The position numbers and the translations under genes were made by a program. This document shows, one piece after another, positions 60,542 through 64,000 of a stretch of 64,000 nucleotides of DNA (its first letter is position 1; the number at the start of each line of letters is the position of its first letter). The DNA is from Gracilaria gracilis (Eukaryota; Rhodophyta; Florideophyceae; Gracilariales; Gracilariaceae). The notes beneath the pieces are model-generated. The model searched no databases. It saw nothing but the letters and a program-made list of their open reading frames with translations, and was not told where the DNA came from. Location: contig JARGSG010000001.1 in the NCBI GenBank assembly GCA_030374805.1, positions 1,483,650-1,547,649 on the forward strand, given 5' to 3'.

Positions 60542-61084
60542 TTAGAAATTAGAAATTATAAAATACAGAATACCAATTGGGTACAGTGCAGCCAGCAAGG
60601 CGCACCAGTAGGCCCACGTGGCACCAACCCATTGAGGTCTCATTGTACTACAGACCCCCTTCCTACCCTGAGCCACGCCCTCGTGGCTCCTAGATCCTTC
60701 CACCAAGTCGGTGGCATCGTCGTACCAATTTGGTCCCTGTCGCAGCCTTTGTGCCATCTCGCGCCGTGCGTCGCGTCGGCTTTGCATCGCCGAACGCACT
60801 CTGGTCACCACCTTGGTCATCACCGGTTGCGGCTCTATCCATTCCCATTTGTGGTTTGGGCGCGACGCGCGCCCATTGCATACCTCCAAGGTTGTACCTT
60901 TTTGGCTGCCCGGCTTGGACCCTTTTACCGTGTCGGTATACCCAGTGGGGGTGGCGGGTTGCGCCTTCGAGCTCGTGTGGGCACTGTACCGTGAAGGATT
61001 TTGGCGCCCACTTGGTTGCGGCGTGTCTCTCTGTCCCTTCGAGGTTCGAGTACCAACCCTTCGAGGCATTGCCGCTGACTCCAT
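60542..61084 (-). CDS. LTR-borne ORF with C-terminal membrane segment (right copy)
   Basis: Same 180-residue product as at 49574-50116, identical in translation, with the same basic N-terminus and C-terminal hydrophobic helix. In this copy it lies between the presumed promoter in the 5' LTR and gag, so it could be the first frame on a full-length transcript. Confidence 0.4.
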   Translation of the reverse strand: MESAAMPRRVGTRTSKGQRDTPQPSGRQNPSRYSAHTSSKAQPATPTGYTDTVKGSKPGSQKGTTLEVCNGRASRPNHKWEWIEPQPVMTKVVTRVRSAMQSRRDARREMAQRLRQGPNWYDDATDLVEGSRSHEGVAQGRKGVCSTMRPQWVGATWAYWCALLAALYPIGILYFIISNF

Positions 61085-61197
61085 CGAGGTTGTTCCACCG
61101 TTCTCCCTTCTGGTTGCCTTCGCACCCCTTTGCGGTTTGTCTACGCGGGCTCGCGCCACCGTGGCTTTTCGTCCGACCGACAAGGTTGAATCTGTTT

Positions 61198-63612
61198 ATG
61201 GTGACCCCCGATCCTTATCTGAACCACATGGGTAGCCCTGGTACCAGCGTGCGGGCTCGCACCCGTAGCGGTACACGGCGATTGTCGGTTCCCCATGTTG
61301 GTCAATCGGACGCGGTAACCTCAAAGGACGGCGCGCCATCGGCGACCAATGCCGATACCTTAATGGTCGAACCAGCATGGGGCCCCGAACGGGTGGAGGT
61401 TTTGAGCATCAGCTCTAGTGACTCACCCATTGTGGATAAAAAGCCGATTCGCTTCACCCCTGCGGTCGAATGCTCGCCGTCTCAACCACTCCCTCACGGT
61501 ACTCATCACACCATGTCGGGTGCCGGTCCTTCGCGCGGCCGCGGAAGCGGCATTGCCAAGTCTGGTTCTCGGGGTGCTGCTTTGTACCATTCCCGCATCC
61601 AAACTGGTTTTCGGAGCCAGCCGGTTCCGTCTTCCTCAAACCAACCTCAAGGGATTCACGAAGGGATCCGGGACCCGTATGGTCCGGAGCCCGAGATTCC
61701 TCGTGGTATTTCCTATTATGGTTTGGAGCCGTTCACCACGGCCGACTGGAACGTTTCCCAACATGGTACCTTCGGGGTCGATCCAAGAATGGTGTCGCAA
61801 GCGACGCTGTACCGTCGGAACTGGCCAGTGGCGCCGGGGAACACATCGCTTCCCGGCGTCTTACGCCGTCCGACTTTGGATACCTACTTGAGTTTGTTTC
61901 GTTGGGATTGCGAGCGTCTCCGCTCCGTCCCCCAAACGCTCCACCGTCGGGATAAGGAATCTCAACCTCGTCAGGGTCGTGTGGAGTGCTATGACAGCCG
62001 CCAGCGACACACACCAATGAGGTATTTCATCCCCCCGCTTTATCCCAGCGATCTGCCGTATGTTCGTATTGAACCGGAGCTCCATTATTACCGACGTCTG
62101 GTTGTGAAGATCTGTCAGTACGACTCCCTTCCGCAGCAGTACCTTCCGGCTTCACCACATTTGGTTTGCTTCGATAGGCCTTACAATACCATCCATTGGG
62201 CTAACCGTCGTAGGTGGGGGGTGGATGCTGCCACCGAGGCTCGCATTCGCACCCGGTCCAGCTTCAACCGCGTCATGCATGGGTTCCATAATGTGGAGTT
62301 CTTCTCACAACCTAATAAGGGAAGAACCTCTTGGTATGTGGCCCGACCTGAATGGTGGAATGCCTATGAGGTACCGATGTCGCTTAGCGTCCCAACCCCA
62401 CCGGTACTGGCTTACTTCGGGAGCTACATCACCCGTAACCATGATCGGTATTACCTCATTTGGTAGATTGCCCTCGCGGAATGGGCCGTATTGGTGGCCA
62501 TCCTGGCTCTGCAGGCTGCCCGTGACGGTATTGACTGGGATTGTCGTTCTCGAGAAGCCGAGATTTACCGTGACGGTGTGCAACCTCCTGGTCGTATGTT
62601 CTTCATTCCCCCGAGGGTCATTCGCGACATTCGCCTATTTGGACTCGGAACCATTGTGGCAGGTACGGACTACTCTATTGAGCAGCTGGAATCGTTGCTT
62701 ACCCAAGTGGAGAGTTTCCCGTGGGGAGCCAAGCAGGGGTGGGAGGTTTTCGATCCGGTGTCCTGGAAGGTTGTATCCCGCGCGGAGCAGCGCTATCCCG
62801 GGGCTCCGATCGATCAGGGACCTCCAGGGAGTCCCGAGCAATTCCCAACCGTGGTGGAATCGCCAGCAGCTACCCCTGTGGCCACTTCAGCGCCTACTCC
62901 CGCTCCAGAGGGACGCAATACGCCTGCCCATACTGGTGTCACTCCTCTTCTCCCTAGTACCACAAGGGTTGATGGGCCTCCGCGGGCTATCCTCGGGGGT
63001 GTCATGGCTGCGGCTGCGGCGCCTGTCCCCTCTCAGGTGGACTCCCAGGCCATTTCAGGTTTAATGGCTCGGGTCCGCCAAGCCTGTGTGGTGAACTTCC
63101 AGCGGGCGGGTCCTACCTCTGTGGTCGAAGCTCTTACCCTTCTGGAAAGCATCCTGCCTCGTCATGCGCAGTACATGCGATCCTTTTCCCAAATTGGTGA
63201 GTTCCGGAACCGCTTCCAGGTCGAGCTCTACCAGATGGCTACCAACCAGGTGGCAGGCCTAGCGACGGCCATGGGCCCGACGCCTACAAACCCCTTGGAG
63301 GATCCCCTATTTGGTGCTAGCCTGAACCCCGGCCTTCTAGCCGCTCCGCAGGCTCCTCTCCACATCGGGTCGTCGGCACCTCCGTCGGTTGCGCAGGCGA
63401 GCGCGCCACCTCCGATGGGTGCCGACGTGATGCCAGGCGTCAGCGTGCCTACTAGTACCCCCGTGGGTCATGGTAGCGCGCCTAGCCAGGCTCCAGGCCA
63501 GGCTCATCTCTTCCAGCCTTGGCCGGGAGCCCATCAGAACACCACTCCGGGTCGGGGATCCTCAGCTGGAGGCTCCTCGGGGCCTCACTTTGCCACTCAC
63601 CCATCAGGTTGA
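61198..63612 (+). pseudogene. second copy of the antisense LTR ORF, with one nonsense change
   Basis: Same frame as 50230-52644, but base 62465 is A instead of the C at 51497. TCG (Ser) becomes TAG after YYLIW, at about residue 423. The frame stays open on both sides. The left part would give a 422-residue product and the remainder has an in-frame ATG after the first residues of the right part. Other visible coding changes are Cys to Arg near 61595 and Ser to Ala near 63565. Confidence 0.65.
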
Positions 63613-64000
63613 TCGTCGTATCCACTTGGGTCTGTTCTTGAGCCACGTTGCTCCTGCATCCCTATTGGTGTTACTCTTCAAGTAAACTTACATGTTATGC
63701 GTTTCCATGGTAGGTTCCAGTTTCCTTTGAGGTGCGGTGCGTAGCAAGCGGAGGAAGCTCGAAAACAGCTCCCCTCCCGCTTCCTTAGACTCTGCGCATC
63801 CTCCAATTAGGTGGGTGAAACTCTCCTCCCCCCTCCTTAGACCAGCGTACCACGATGAGTGACGGTTAATTCCCTGTAGGAGTTCCATTTGGGTGCTCGT
63901 AGTATGGACTCACCACGTTGGTACTTCGATGCGCCTCCGTACGGCGCAGCGAGCGGTTTTGCCTCCCCGTGAGGTGAGGTGACGTGCCACGCGCTTGCGC

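Larger units (their letters stand above)
49177..64000 (-). mobile_element. Ty3/gypsy chromovirus-type LTR retrotransposon, right LTR cut by the window
   Basis: Two direct repeats begin with the same TGTCGTACAA at 49177 and 60145, a constant offset of 10968. Between them on the minus strand lie gag (59997-57835) and pol (57733-53558), in the order protease, RT, RNase H, integrase, chromodomain. Integrase after RNase H is the Ty3/gypsy order. The internal region is about 6.6 kb and each LTR about 4.3 kb, so the full element should exceed 15 kb. It sits inside the SANT-like gene. The target-site duplication (expected next to the GACAG at 49172-49176) cannot be checked because the right end lies beyond the window. 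Both large frames are intact, which suggests recent activity. Confidence 0.92.
60145..64000 (-). repeat. right (5') LTR, truncated by the window end
   Basis: Matches the left LTR at an offset of 10968. Only a handful of substitutions are visible up to 63612. From there on it differs by many substitutions and at least two insertions, of about 30 and 50 bases, relative to the left copy, then becomes very similar again in the last 55 bases (GCAGCGAGCGGTTTTGCC...). Its promoter-side end is outside the window. Confidence 0.85.

Overview
This is nuclear DNA from a photosynthetic eukaryote. Most genes are single long ORFs. Only two convincing introns are visible, 92 and 118 bp, both with GT..AG borders. 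Several products carry plastid-type N-terminal extensions or belong to plastid families: a DWARF27-like isomerase, a RUS/DUF647 protein, 3-isopropylmalate dehydrogenase, a GDT1/PAM71-type transporter and a small CxxCxGxG zinc protein. Low intron density plus a large LTR retrotransposon fits a red alga such as a florideophyte, but that is inference; no rRNA or organelle marker is present to prove it.

Layout: 0.7-9.8 kb holds a GT34-like glycosyltransferase, a type II PI4K-gamma-like lipid kinase, a Rim2/SLC25A33-36-like mitochondrial carrier and a plastid-type membrane protein. 10-16 kb holds two small glycine-rich membrane paralogues with the same TATA-to-ATG distance. Between them lie a broken RNase H-bearing retroelement remnant and the two-exon D27-like gene. 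16-25 kb has an unknown helical protein, the RUS protein and a 1538-residue Cys/His-rich chromatin-type protein. 25-38 kb has a polyglutamine C2H2 factor divergent from plastid leuB, then two divergent genes that each carry part of an EDC4-like WD40 propeller. The PAM71-type transporter and the zinc protein follow, tail to tail. 39-46.5 kb has two paralogous membrane proteins with an LCCxE core flanking a pogo/CENP-B-derived gene that has lost one catalytic acid, plus a four-helix membrane protein.

From 49177 to the window end lies a Ty3/gypsy chromovirus-type retrotransposon on the minus strand. Its gag is at 59997-57835 and its pol at 57733-53558 (protease, RT, RNase H, integrase, chromodomain). 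It has entered a Myb/SANT-like gene and supplies that gene's new stop codon. Its LTRs are exceptional: about 4.3 kb each. They carry an 804-residue ORF antisense to gag-pol, and a 180-residue ORF with a C-terminal membrane segment in the gag-pol sense. The two LTR copies are nearly identical from the outer edge to the antisense stop codon, then diverge abruptly. This is the best candidate here for an undescribed system.

Regulatory DNA is distinctive. GC-rich islands followed by long pyrimidine tracts precede the lipid kinase and C2H2 genes. CCAAT boxes lie in divergent intergenic regions. TATA boxes lie 126 bp upstream of the two small paralogues. Limits: all product calls come from reading motifs. 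No alignment, structure or expression data were available.
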